In this document: positions 33,988 to 42,786 of the stretch, one piece after another | Layout: every line of letters begins with the position of its first letter | Numbering within the stretch: position 1 is the stretch's first letter | Assembly (NCBI RefSeq): GCF_012911875.1 | Contig: NZ_JAAXKZ010000004.1 | Coordinates: forward strand, 45,398-109,397 | Direction of reading: 5' to 3' | DNA from: Pseudonocardia bannensis | Lineage (GTDB): Bacteria > Actinomycetota > Actinomycetes > Mycobacteriales > Pseudonocardiaceae | Length of the DNA: 64,000 bases | The notes under the pieces: generated by a model | The model's input: the letters and a program-made list of their open reading frames with translations, nothing else | The model's database searches: none | Told to the model about the DNA's origin: nothing | Program-made: the position numbers and the translations under genes

Positions 33988-34316
33988 GACGGGGACCCCG
34001 CACCGACCGGGAGGGGACCGGCCGGCGCGGGGAGCTGGTGGGGGGCTGAGGGCACAACGAACTCCTCGGGGCTGATCGGCACGCCCGGGATCGGACGGGG
34101 ATGCCCTCGCCGACGACCGGCGTCGATGCCGAGGGGTTCCGCCCTGAACTCTGCGGTCCGCCGATCCCGGTGGGCAATAAGACCCTGGTGCTAGTACCTG
34201 CCTTCTGGTAGTAGCCCCATCGTCCGAACTCGCCCGGCGGCGACGGCCGCCGCGGGCCTGCGCCGGACACCGTGGCCGCGCACGGCATCACCCGAACCGC
34301 AGCGCCCGCGTGCCGG
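33988..34316. promoter_or_regulatory. 329-bp intergenic control region with an inverted repeat
   Basis: No gene is supportable here. CTAGTACC (34191-34198) and GGTAGTAG (34207-34214) form an 8-bp inverted repeat with one mismatch and an 8-bp spacer, about 200 bp upstream of the dehydrogenase-like gene and 100 bp downstream of the response regulator stop. The spacing is typical of sites bound by dimeric response regulators, so it could be a target of the adjacent NarL-type system. Confidence 0.4.
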
Positions 34317-34964
34317 TCACCCATCGGTCGGGTGTATCGGGTGTATCGGGTGTAGGTGATCTCGTGCCCACAGCGCCGCCTGCACACGATCCTGGGCCCC
34401 GGTGGCCTGGAACACGTTCGTCAGGTGCGCCTTGACGGTGCGCTCGCTGATCCCCAGCCGGCGCGCGATCTGCTTGTTGGCCAACCCCTCGGCGACCAGC
34501 TCGAGCACCTCGGTCTCCCGCTGGGTGAGGTCACGGACGCCGGGTGCACGGTTCCGGCGGTCGAGCAGCACCCTTCCGGCACGGGGGTCCAAGGGGGCCC
34601 CGCCGTTGTGTGCGGCCCGCACGCCGTCCAGGAGTGCGTCCGGGTCGGTGTGCTTGAGCAGGTAGCCCTGCGCACCGGCGTCGAGGGCCGCCACGATCCG
34701 CGACTCGTCGCCGTAGGACGTCAGGATGATCACCCGGGTGCCCGGCAGCTCGGCGGTGATCTGCGCGGTGGCCTGCACACCGTCGAGGACCGGCATGGCC
34801 AGATCCATCAGCACCACGTCCGGGCGCAGCTCGACGGCCAGCTCGACCGCCCGTCCGCCGTCGCCGGCGGAGCCCACCAGTTCGACGTCGGCGGCCGTGC
34901 CCAGCAACTGTTCGAGCCCCTGGCGGACGATCGCATGATCGTCGACCACCAACACCCTGATCAC
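34317..34964 (-). CDS. NarL/LuxR-type response regulator
   Basis: A 215-residue response regulator. The receiver starts VIRVLVVDDHAIVRQGLEQL, with the phosphorylated Asp in DVVLMDLAMPVLDG, Thr/Ser in VIILTSYGDE and Lys in YLLKHTDPDALLDG. The output domain LTQRETEVLELVAEGLANKQ then IARRLGISERTVKAHLTNVF is a LuxR helix-turn-helix. The tail HPIHPIHPTDG comes from a short 9-bp tandem repeat. GTG at 34964 overlaps the kinase stop as GTGA. Its likely targets are the flanking envelope genes, judged from position only. Confidence 0.93.
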   Translation of the reverse strand: MIRVLVVDDHAIVRQGLEQLLGTAADVELVGSAGDGGRAVELAVELRPDVVLMDLAMPVLDGVQATAQITAELPGTRVIILTSYGDESRIVAALDAGAQGYLLKHTDPDALLDGVRAAHNGGAPLDPRAGRVLLDRRNRAPGVRDLTQRETEVLELVAEGLANKQIARRLGISERTVKAHLTNVFQATGAQDRVQAALWARDHLHPIHPIHPTDG

Positions 34965-36322
34965 GGGACCGGCACCTCGAGCCGCAGTGTGGTCCCGGCC
35001 CCGAGGGCGGACTCCACCGTGAGGCCGGCGCCGATCCCGTGAGCCAGGTCCGCCAGCGCGCGCAGGCCGAGGTGGCCCGGGCGCACGGGTAGATGCTCGA
35101 GGTCCATCCCGCTCCCGTCGTCGGCGACGCTCAGCACCAGCACACGGTCGCGGCGGTGGACGCGAATGTCCACTCGGGACGCACGGGCATGCGCGACGAC
35201 GTTGCGCAGCCCCTCCTGGGCCACCCGGTAGATGAGTTCGGTCTCGTCGACCCCCAGGTCGTCCAGGGGCGTCTCGATCGCGAGCTCGGTCCGGATGCCA
35301 CGAGGCCCCGGCCCGGCGGCCAGGTCGGCCAGCGCGGCGGCGAGCCCCTCCTCGTAGAGGTTCGGCGGATAGATCTCGACGAGCAGCGAGCGCAGCGCCT
35401 TGACGGCTTGACGCACCCGGTCCGCGGCCTCGCGGGACTGCTGTACGTCGGCCCCGCCGCTTCGGGTGGCGGCCCCGAGCGAGAACGCCACGCCCGCGAG
35501 GTCCTGCACGACACCGTCGTGCAGGTCGGCGGCGATGCGCCTGCGTTCGGTGTCCGTGGCCTCGATGGCCTGGCGTAGCAGCGCCTCGCGCTGGCGCTGG
35601 TTGCGCCGCAGCCGCCGGGCCAGCGCGACGGCGATCGGGGCCTGGGCGAGCGAGAGCAGGACCAGCGAGCCGAGGGTGTACGGGGCGAACCGGAACCAGA
35701 TCTTCTGCCCGGCCTGGGTCACGCTCTCGTAGCCGTAGTAGCACTCCAGCAGCAGCATCGTGCCGTTCGGCGTCCGCACCGGCAGGTACACCTCGAGCAG
35801 CTCGTTGGCCGGCTCCTCGAAACGGTTCTCCGGCTCTGAAAGGTTGCTCAGCTCGGCCTTGACCGTGCCGGTGGCGAACGACTCGAGCTGGTCGGCGCCC
35901 AAGCCGAAGTGCTCGCCGATCAGCCGCGGCTCGTCGGAGTACAGGACCGTGCCGCTGCGGTCCCAGAGCTTCACCCGAACCTGCAGGTCGGGCATCACCT
36001 GGCCGCGCACGACCGCGTCGAGCGCGGCGATCGCCTCCGGATCACCGGTCAGCAGACCGTCGCGCAGCACCGGCTCGACCGCGATCTGGGCGAGGCCCCG
36101 GGTCATCCGCCGGGCGTCGTCGATCGCCTCCTCGATGCCGAGCGCGCGGCTCACGTACGCGGCGCCGAGCGCCACGAGGAGCAGCGTGACCACCGCGGTT
36201 CCCGCGTACCTCAGAGCGAGCCCCCGCCCGGTCAACCGCTCGCTGTCGACCGACGCGGACGGGGCCGGCACCCGCGCACGCACCGCGGCGGGCCAGCCTC
36301 CGACGGGTGTCCTCAGCGCCAT
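34961..36322 (-). CDS. Two-component sensor histidine kinase (HisKA_3 type)
   Basis: A 453-residue membrane kinase. Two membrane helices (LRYAGTAVVTLLLVALGAAY near 35-55 and FAPYTLGSLVLLSLAQAPIA near 215-235) bracket a 160-residue extracytoplasmic sensor resembling a dCache/PAS-like fold (VKLWDRSGTVLYSDEPRLIG). The phosphoacceptor His is in TERRRIAADLHDGVVQDLAG, and the ATPase has EGLRNVVAHARAS (N box) and SVADDGSGMD (G box). It is coupled to the response regulator by a GTGA overlap. The signal is unknown; the sensor may read wall or membrane state. Confidence 0.93.
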   Translation of the reverse strand: MALRTPVGGWPAAVRARVPAPSASVDSERLTGRGLALRYAGTAVVTLLLVALGAAYVSRALGIEEAIDDARRMTRGLAQIAVEPVLRDGLLTGDPEAIAALDAVVRGQVMPDLQVRVKLWDRSGTVLYSDEPRLIGEHFGLGADQLESFATGTVKAELSNLSEPENRFEEPANELLEVYLPVRTPNGTMLLLECYYGYESVTQAGQKIWFRFAPYTLGSLVLLSLAQAPIAVALARRLRRNQRQREALLRQAIEATDTERRRIAADLHDGVVQDLAGVAFSLGAATRSGGADVQQSREAADRVRQAVKALRSLLVEIYPPNLYEEGLAAALADLAAGPGPRGIRTELAIETPLDDLGVDETELIYRVAQEGLRNVVAHARASRVDIRVHRRDRVLVLSVADDGSGMDLEHLPVRPGHLGLRALADLAHGIGAGLTVESALGAGTTLRLEVPVP

Positions 36323-36629
36323 GACGGCTCGCGAACCGGGGTCATGGACGGGCTCCTGGAGATCGGGTCACGGCCGCGGCGGTAGCCGGGTGACGTCGAA
36401 GTGTGGAACGGGCGCGCAACAGCAGCACTGAGTGTGCGGTCCTGGTGCCGCCGCTCGGAGCCACATCGAAGGGGGAATCACCCCCCGAACCTGAGGGTCC
36501 GATCGGCTGACCCTGCAAACGCGGGGCCGCCACTCCCCCAGGTCACGGCTACCGGACACGGCCCGACGGTCGCAGAGTCTGGTCCCGCGAGGACGGCGAA
36601 GTGTCGCACGGAGCGGAGGGAGCATCATC
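36323..36629. promoter_or_regulatory. Divergent control region between the kinase and SARP genes
   Basis: 307 bp without a supportable gene. It contains AACCTGAGGGTCCG at 36488-36501 (the shared motif), preceded by a small GGGGG-AATCA-CCCCC hairpin at about 36470-36484. Promoters for both divergent units must lie here, but no clear -35/-10 pair stands out. Confidence 0.4.
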
Positions 36630-37382
36630 GTGATCGACATCCGGTTGTTCGGCCGCACCCGGGTGCAGACGCCCCACCGGGTCCTGGAGTTCACCGACTT
36701 CGGCGGGGCCAAGCCCCGGCACATCCTGGAGATCCTGTGTCTGCGGGGCGGGGGGCCCGTCGCCACCCCCGCGCTGGCCGACCTGCTCTGGGAGGGCCGA
36801 CCGCCGCGCAGCTGGCCGGCCACCATGTACAGCTACGTGGCCCTGCTGCGCCGGGTGCTGCAGCCGGGCATCCCCGGCCGGCACACCGTCGTCCGGACCA
36901 CGGAGGCCGGATACCGGCTCGATCCGCGGGGGGTCGAGGTCGACCTGCACCGGTTCGACCGGCTGGTCGACGAGGCCGGCGGCAGCCCACCGGCGATCGC
37001 CCTGCCGCTCTGGCAGCAGGCCTGCGGCCTCGCCGCGCGCGACCTGCTGGAACACGAGTCCGGCGTGTCGTGGGCGGTACGGGCGCGCGCGGAGCACCGG
37101 GCACGCGTCGTCGACGCTGCGCTCGCGGGGGCACGGACGGCCCTGGATCTGGGCGTCCCCCTCGTCGCGGCCGATCTGGCCCGCCGCGCCACGCTGGCCG
37201 ACCCACAGAACGAGGAGGGATGGCAGGTGTTGATCGAGGGGCTCGGCCGGGCCGGGCGGCATCTCGACGCGGCCCGTGCGTGCCGGCACCGGCTGCGCGA
37301 GGCGGGTACCGAGCCCGATGCGCACACCCTCCGGTCGGCCGTCCTGGCGGCCGGTCCGCAGCAGGCGGGCCGTGACCGGTAG
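36630..37382 (+). CDS. SARP/AfsR-type transcriptional regulator (winged helix plus BTAD)
   Basis: A 250-residue activator-like protein. The N-terminal winged helix (IDIRLFGRTRVQ, GGAKPRHILEILCLRGG, LADLLWEGRPPRSWPATMYS, HTVVRTTEAGYRLDP) is the OmpR-like fold of SARPs. Residues 95-240 are a BTAD tetratricopeptide-like domain (VDLHRFDRLVDEAGG, NEEGWQVLIEGLGRAGRHLD, AARACRHRLREAGTEPD). GTG at 36630 follows CGGAGGGAGC. SARPs usually activate secondary-metabolite or developmental genes; here it precedes the GH16 gene by 167 bp in the same direction, so that gene is the likeliest target. Confidence 0.9.
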   Translation: MIDIRLFGRTRVQTPHRVLEFTDFGGAKPRHILEILCLRGGGPVATPALADLLWEGRPPRSWPATMYSYVALLRRVLQPGIPGRHTVVRTTEAGYRLDPRGVEVDLHRFDRLVDEAGGSPPAIALPLWQQACGLAARDLLEHESGVSWAVRARAEHRARVVDAALAGARTALDLGVPLVAADLARRATLADPQNEEGWQVLIEGLGRAGRHLDAARACRHRLREAGTEPDAHTLRSAVLAAGPQQAGRDR

Positions 37383-37549
37383 CTGACCGGAACGGCGGGA
37401 CGCCCCCCATGTTGTGGGGGCCGGCGTTCCCCCGGCTCGGGCTGCCGGGCCCGGGGCCGGACCCGGGACGCTCGCGAGGCCGGTCGGGAACCGGCGAGCG
37501 CACCGCCCGGCCGTCGGATCGCCGGGCCCGTCGATGAGGGGATCGCGCC

Positions 37550-38791
37550 ATGTTCGTCGGCCTGGAGGCCGGTCGCTATCTGGCGGCCGCCGTGATGCTG
37601 GCCGCCACCAGCCTGCCCGCCGGCGGCGCGGGTGCGATTCTGTCCGGTGGGACGCCGCCGGCCGTGGTCGACTGCGCCGTCGCCCCTGATGACGTCGGCT
37701 GCCTGCCGGGTGGCGATCCGGTCGACCCGGGCTACGCCCTTGATCCCGGCCTCGAGCCGGGCTCCGACGACCTCAGCGGTGGTTTCGCCACGCACAGCGA
37801 CTCCGGCACCTCCCCCGACAGTGACTCCCTCTCGGTGGAGAGCCCGTCCGTGGAGGACGGGTCCGGGCCGGGAGCAGCGGATGCGGGCTCGTCGGATTCG
37901 GGAGCCACGGACTCGGGAACCTCCGGTTCGGGCTCGTCGGACTCCGGGTCGTCGGATTCGGGCTCGTCGGACTCCGGGTCGTCGGACGGCGGCTCGTCCG
38001 GCACCGGGTCCGAGGACGGCGCATCCTCCGGCGACGGCGACCGCACGTCGGACAACGGCGGCCTGCCGAGCTGCACCCCTCTGCAGAGCGACGGCAGCTC
38101 CTCCGCCGCGCAACTGAACGGATGGGGCACGCCGGAACGCGTCGAGGAGTTCGATGACGCCGAGCTCGCTCAGTGGGAGCTCTACTCCGGCACCGGGTTC
38201 GACGGGAAGGGTCGTCGCAGCCCGGACGCGGTCTCCGTGACGGACGGGCTGTTGACGATCACCGGCGACGCGAGGGGCACCACAGGGGGCCTGGCCTGGG
38301 ACTTCGGCTCGCAGTACGGCCGGTGGGAAGGCCGGGTCAGGGCCCCGGTCAGCGACCCTAGCTACACCGCCCTCATGCTCTTGTGGCCGGACGCGCAGGA
38401 CTTCCCCACCGGCGGCGAGATCGACTTCATGGAGATGGCCGACCCCACCCGGCAGAGGACGAACGCGTTCATCCACTACGGGCCGGACAACGCCCAGATC
38501 GGTGGCGAGATCTGCATCGACGCGACCCGGTGGCACAACTGGGCCGTCGAGTGGACGCCGGCGAGGATCACCATGTTCGTCGACGGCCGGGAGTGGTGGT
38601 CGACCACCGAGACCGACGCCTTCCCGCCTCGCCCGATGCACATGACCATCCAGCTCGATTGGTTCTCGCAGGGCGACGGCGACGTCCAGCCTTCGGAGAT
38701 GGTCGTGGACTGGGTGCGGTTCTACCCGGCGACCGGTGCGGGTCCGTCGCCGCAGGAGAACAACGCCGACGCGGCGAGCAGCACCCGCTGA
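37550..38791 (+). CDS. Secreted GH16 glycosidase with Ser/Asp/Gly-rich linker
   Basis: A 413-residue exported glycosidase. The first 30 residues form a signal-like segment (YLAAAVMLAATSLPAGGAGA). Residues 75-170 are a low-complexity linker of repeated DSGSS units. The GH16 jelly roll occupies 190-400, with the catalytic ExDxxE in GGEIDFMEMADPT (Glu290, Asp292, Glu295), and with WEGRVRAPVSDPSYTALMLL and HNWAVEWTPARITMFVDGRE as supporting strands. Substrates of GH16 are beta-1,3/1,4-glucans or galactans. ATG at 37550 has GAGGGGAT upstream. Its regulator is probably the preceding SARP. Confidence 0.93.
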   Translation: MFVGLEAGRYLAAAVMLAATSLPAGGAGAILSGGTPPAVVDCAVAPDDVGCLPGGDPVDPGYALDPGLEPGSDDLSGGFATHSDSGTSPDSDSLSVESPSVEDGSGPGAADAGSSDSGATDSGTSGSGSSDSGSSDSGSSDSGSSDGGSSGTGSEDGASSGDGDRTSDNGGLPSCTPLQSDGSSSAAQLNGWGTPERVEEFDDAELAQWELYSGTGFDGKGRRSPDAVSVTDGLLTITGDARGTTGGLAWDFGSQYGRWEGRVRAPVSDPSYTALMLLWPDAQDFPTGGEIDFMEMADPTRQRTNAFIHYGPDNAQIGGEICIDATRWHNWAVEWTPARITMFVDGREWWSTTETDAFPPRPMHMTIQLDWFSQGDGDVQPSEMVVDWVRFYPATGAGPSPQENNADAASSTR

Positions 38792-38800
38792 TCGCCCCCG

Positions 38801-38832
38801 CGCCCCGCGCCGCCGTGCTCCGGCGCGGGGCG
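38801..38832. terminator. Terminator between the GH16 and NlpC/P60 genes
   Basis: CGCCCCGCGCC (38801-38811) pairs with GGCGCGGGGCG (38822-38832), an 11-bp stem with a 10-base loop, between converging genes. Confidence 0.75.
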
Positions 38833-38851
38833 TCCGGCTTCACGGACGCGG

Positions 38852-40672
38852 TCAGCTCGCGGTGAGCACGACCCAGCTGTCCGGGCCCGCCTGCGCCAGC
38901 ACGAGCAGCTGGCCCGCCGGTGCATCGGCGAGCAGCCGCGCGGCCTCGGCGGTCGTCATGGTGGCGCGGTACCGCACGGTGAACGACTGCGTGGTCCCGT
39001 CCCGGTAGCCCACCGTGATCGATGTTCCGGGACCGGCCGTGTCGACGACCGTGGGTGAGTCCAGCGTGATGACGGTGCACCCGCCGTCGGTCCAGACTCC
39101 CCCGCCTGCGGCGGGCAGCGCCGGCACTCCCGAGGCCCGCTGCTCGACCGGGGTGAGAGCGACGGGGCCGCCGGGGAGGGTCAGCTCTCGTGGAACCGGC
39201 GGCGCGGGTGTGGCCGCCGGGTCCCGAGGGGCCGCGGGATCTGGTGCCGCTCCGGGACCCGTGGACGGTTCAGAACCCGAGGCGGGAGCGGCAGCCGATC
39301 CCGGGCCCGCGGCTGGTGCCGAACCCGCAGCCGACCCCGGGCCCGCAGCAGGCGCCGAACCCGCAACAGAGCCCGGGCCCGCAGCAGCCGTCGAACGTCC
39401 GGCCGACGGAGACTCCGCGCTGAATGCCGCGACTGGAGCGGTGTCGGGGACGGGTGCGGCGCTCGGGGTGGGCTCTCCCGCGCTCGGGCCGGCGGCGGGG
39501 GCCCTCGGCTCGGGCACGTCCGGCGTTCCGACGCCTGGTGGACCCACGAATCCTGCACCCTGGCCCGCCGCCGGGCCGATGCCGGCTCCGTCCGGCGGCG
39601 TCGCCCCATCGGGAGCGGACGGGGTGGCCACACCCGGTGGTAGGTCGCCGGCGCCCGGACCCACGAGCCCGGGCGTCTCTCCGCCGACCGGCGGCCCGGT
39701 GTCCGTTGCAGACAGCTCGGCCGGCAGGTCCGAGGCGGCGATGGCCGCCGCCGCCGTCACCGGTTCCGGCGGTAGCGAGTCGCTCGGCTGCGGCAGCGGA
39801 CCGGGAGGCAGCGGCGCCGGCGGCGCCTCGAACGCCGGAGGCGACGCCGAGATCAGGGGTGGCGCGAGCGGCGCCACGTAGGGCAGCAGCCCGGTGCTCG
39901 GCTCGCCGGTCGCGGCAGGCCGGGTCGCGCCCAGGTAGTCGTCCCCGCGCCATCGGTAGTACGAGGTCCGGACCGGCGTGCCGAACGTGGGGGCGTTGAC
40001 CATGCGGCCTTCACCGATGTACATCCCTACGTGGTGGACCTTGGCCGCGGTGCCGTAGAAGACCAGGTCACCGGGTTGTAGCGCCGCCCCGTCGGACACG
40101 TGCGGTCCCGCGTAGTACTGGGTGTGCGCGGTCCGCGGCAGGGTGATCCCGGCCGCGGCGTAGGCGAACGTCGTCAGGCCGGAACAGTCGAAGCCGGGGT
40201 CGCCGGCCGCGGGCCCGTTCCCGCCCCACTGGTAGGGCAGGCCGAGCTGCGCCATGGCGGTGTCCACCGCGATCCGGGCGCGGTCATCGGGCAGGTTGGT
40301 CGTGAACTCGGCCGGTCTCAGCTCCTCTGCGGGCGCGGGCCGGGGCGCCGGCGGCAGCCCGACGAGCCCGCTCAGGCCCTCACCGGCCCGCAGTGCGCGC
40401 AGTCGCGTCTCGTCCGCGGGTGGCGGGGCGTCCCGGCCGGCTCGCGCCGACGACGAGGTGATCGGCGCCGCCGACGGGAGCGTCCCGATCGTCGCCATCC
40501 CGAGCAGCGCGGCGAGCACCCACGTCGCGGTGAGCCGTCCGGATTCGGGCCGGGGGTTGCCACTCGGTGACGCCACGGGATCGCGGGGATCGGCGCGGTG
40601 GCGGCCACCCCGGCCCCCGCTCGACGGCGCGCGTGACGAGGTCACGAGATCCGGGTCGTCGCACACCGTCAT
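38852..40672 (-). CDS. Secreted NlpC/P60 cell-wall hydrolase with Pro/Ala/Gly stalk (paralogue 2)
   Basis: A 606-residue exported endopeptidase, clearly paralogous to the protein at 31482. After a long polar N-terminus, TATWVLAALLGMATIGTLPS is the membrane or signal segment. The NlpC/P60 domain has its Cys in PGFDCSGLTTFAYAAAGI, His in AAKVHHVGMYIGEG and a third position in MVNAPTFGTPV, where Asn replaces the His of the paralogue. A 250-residue stalk with tandem AAGPGSAAGSAP repeats leads to the shared C-terminal domain (TSITVGYRDGTTQSFTVRYR, ending VVLTAS like its partner). ATG at 40672 follows GGGGGGAGCGGGT. Confidence 0.9.
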   Translation of the reverse strand: MTVCDDPDLVTSSRAPSSGGRGGRHRADPRDPVASPSGNPRPESGRLTATWVLAALLGMATIGTLPSAAPITSSSARAGRDAPPPADETRLRALRAGEGLSGLVGLPPAPRPAPAEELRPAEFTTNLPDDRARIAVDTAMAQLGLPYQWGGNGPAAGDPGFDCSGLTTFAYAAAGITLPRTAHTQYYAGPHVSDGAALQPGDLVFYGTAAKVHHVGMYIGEGRMVNAPTFGTPVRTSYYRWRGDDYLGATRPAATGEPSTGLLPYVAPLAPPLISASPPAFEAPPAPLPPGPLPQPSDSLPPEPVTAAAAIAASDLPAELSATDTGPPVGGETPGLVGPGAGDLPPGVATPSAPDGATPPDGAGIGPAAGQGAGFVGPPGVGTPDVPEPRAPAAGPSAGEPTPSAAPVPDTAPVAAFSAESPSAGRSTAAAGPGSVAGSAPAAGPGSAAGSAPAAGPGSAAAPASGSEPSTGPGAAPDPAAPRDPAATPAPPVPRELTLPGGPVALTPVEQRASGVPALPAAGGGVWTDGGCTVITLDSPTVVDTAGPGTSITVGYRDGTTQSFTVRYRATMTTAEAARLLADAPAGQLLVLAQAGPDSWVVLTAS

Positions 40673-40885
40673 ACCCGCTCCCCCCGAAACGGTCGGCTGT
40701 CGATCTCGAACGAGCATGCCGGGCGCAAGCGGTAGTCGTCATCACGCCATCGGTCGAAACCCCCATGTCGGGTGAACCGGACGGGTCAGGAACCCGGCCA
40801 GGTCGGCCGTTCCGACTCGCGGGTGGCAGGCCGCTGTGCCGAGGACGGACACCTACCGCGCACGGCGCCGTGCTTGGCTGAGCGC

Positions 40886-41647
40886 ATGGATCTCGTCGAC
40901 GTGGCCGATGCCGATGGCGTGCGAACGCTGACCCTCGCCGATCCGAAGCGGCGCAACGCCCTGTCGGTCCAGATGCGAGCGGAGCTGCGGGACGGATTGC
41001 GGTCCGCGGTGGACGATCCGAATTGCCGGGTGATCGTCCTCGCCGGAGCGGCCGGCTTCTTCTGCGCCGGCGGCGACATCAGTTCGATGAGCGCCGACCC
41101 GGAGATGGGCGAGTATCGGCTGCGGCTGCTCGGCGAGGTCACCGAGCTGATCACGGGGGGCGGGACGCCGGTGGTCGCGGCCGTCGAGGGCGGCGCGTTC
41201 GGGGCGGGACTGTCGCTGGCGGCCGCCGCCGATCACGTGGTCGCCGCCGAGGACGCCCGCTTCTGCGCGTCCTTCGGGACCATCGGGCTCGGTACCGACG
41301 GCGGCCTGGCATGGACGCTGCCGCGGCGGATCGGGCGTGGCCGAGCCACCGAGATGATCATGTTCGGGGAGGTCGTCGGCGCGGCGGACGCGCACCGCAT
41401 CGGCCTCGTCGAGCGCCTGGCGTCGCCGGGCGCAGCGCTGCAGGTCGCACAGGAACGAGCGGCGTTGCTGGCCGCCCGGTCGCGGGACGCGCTGACCGCG
41501 AACAAGTCCGCGCTCAGCGGCGCGCACGCCGACCTGCCGGCCCTGCTCGCCGAGGAGACGCAGGCCCAGCTGCGGCTGCTGGCCGGGCCGGACTTCGCCG
41601 AGGGCCGGGCGGCGTTCTTCGACAAGCGGCCCGCGCGGTTCGCCTGA
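40886..41647 (+). CDS. Enoyl-CoA hydratase/isomerase family protein
   Basis: A 253-residue crotonase. The oxyanion-hole strands are VIVLAGAAGFFCAGGDISSM and VVAAVEGGAFGAGLSLAAAA, and the substrate pocket segment is FCASFGTIGLGTDGGLAWTL. The glutamates of true hydratases are not both obvious (GTDGG replaces the usual PExG), so the reaction may be isomerisation or hydrolysis. ATG at 40886 is the first plausible start. It is divergent from the NlpC/P60 gene across 213 bp and is followed by the broken LLM oxidoreductase. Confidence 0.9.
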   Translation: MDLVDVADADGVRTLTLADPKRRNALSVQMRAELRDGLRSAVDDPNCRVIVLAGAAGFFCAGGDISSMSADPEMGEYRLRLLGEVTELITGGGTPVVAAVEGGAFGAGLSLAAAADHVVAAEDARFCASFGTIGLGTDGGLAWTLPRRIGRGRATEMIMFGEVVGAADAHRIGLVERLASPGAALQVAQERAALLAARSRDALTANKSALSGAHADLPALLAEETQAQLRLLAGPDFAEGRAAFFDKRPARFA

Positions 41648-41809
41648 TCGCCCGCCTGCCGGGGACGCCCGGGCCCGCGTCAGGGCGCGAACTCGCGTCC
41701 CGGCAACTGCCAGGCGACGACCAGCTTCGCGATCTCATGGTTCCCCGGCGACGCTGGTGCCGGCCGACGGCGCCGCCCAGCGTCGCGGCGGTGCGCGGAG
41801 GTGGTGGGG

Positions 41810-42750
41810 ATGTCGTTGCGAGTCGCCGACGCCGGGGTCGGCGTGATGCTTCCGAGCTTCGGCCCCTTCCGGCTCGGCGCGCCACCGCTCGTCCGCGGGG
41901 CGCGGCTCGCCGAGGAGCTCGGGTTCGACTCGGGCTGGGTGGGCGACCACCTGAGCTTCCATCCGCCGGTGCTCGACGCCCTGTGCGCGCTGTCGGCCGC
42001 GGCCGCCTGCACCGAGCGACTGGTCCTGGGCGCCGGAGGGCTGCTGCTCCCGCTGCGTGGTCCGGTGTGGACGGCCAAACAGGTTGCGACGGTCGCGTCG
42101 CCGGCACCGGGCCGGGTGCTGCTGGGAGCCGGGGTCGGAGGTGTGGACCCCGCCGAGTTCGAGGCGGCGGGCGTGCCCCGGTGACCGAACGCGGCGCGCG
42201 CCTCGACGAGTCGCCGGAGATCGTCGCGGCGCTGCTGCGCGGTGAGGCCGTCGACCATCCCGGCTCGCTGCTGCCCACCCGCTCGCCGGCCCTGGAACCG
42301 GCACCTGACCCGGTTCCTCCGCTGGTCGTCGGCGGGCGTTCGGACGCCGGTCTGCGCCGGGCCGCCCGCACGGCCGAGGGCTGGCTCGGCGTCTGCACCT
42401 CGCCGCGGCGGCTGCGCCGGGCCCGCGAACGCCTCCAGGAACACGCGGCCGAGTACGGACGCCCACCGTGCACGTCGCTGATGATGGTGTTCACGCACGT
42501 CATCGCGGGTGCACAGAGCCGGGAGGCCGCACGGGAGGAGAGGGCCCGGTTCGTCGCGGGGCAGTACGGGCTGGCGCTGGAGGCGGTCGAGCGCTGGTCC
42601 CTGATCGGCGACGGGCGAGAGGTCGCCGAGGGTCTCGCGGCACTGCGGGCGGCCGGCGCGGCGGGCTTCGTGCTGTTCCCCGCCGCCGCCGACCCGCTGG
42701 TCCAGTACGAACGCCTGGCCAGGATGCGCCAGCACCCTCGACGGGTGACC
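41810..42750 (+). pseudogene. LLM-class flavin (F420/FMN) oxidoreductase with frameshift
   Basis: The N-terminal half (VGVMLPSFGPFRLGAPPLVR, LAEELGFDSGWVGDHLSFHP, GRVLLGAGVGGVDPAEFEAA) is in one frame and ends at TGA 42182-42184. The next frame continues the same family: ERGARLDESPEIVAALLRGE, VPPLVVGGRSDAGLRRAART, AEGWLGVCTSPRRLRRARER and ALRAAGAAGFVLFPAAADPL. A two-base excess in GTGCCCCGGTGACC (GTG-CCG-GTG-ACC expected) near 42174-42180 explains the break. Luciferase-like monooxygenases need both halves of the barrel, so the product should be inactive unless this is a sequence error. The true 3' end is unclear; the frame stays open to 43038. Confidence 0.88.
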
Positions 42751-42786
42751 CGGCCGGCGGACCTGCGTGAGATCGGCGCCCGGGCA

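Noticed and set aside
37860..38000. Separate noncoding repeat within the GH16 gene
   Set aside because: The repeats are in frame and encode the DSGSS linker.
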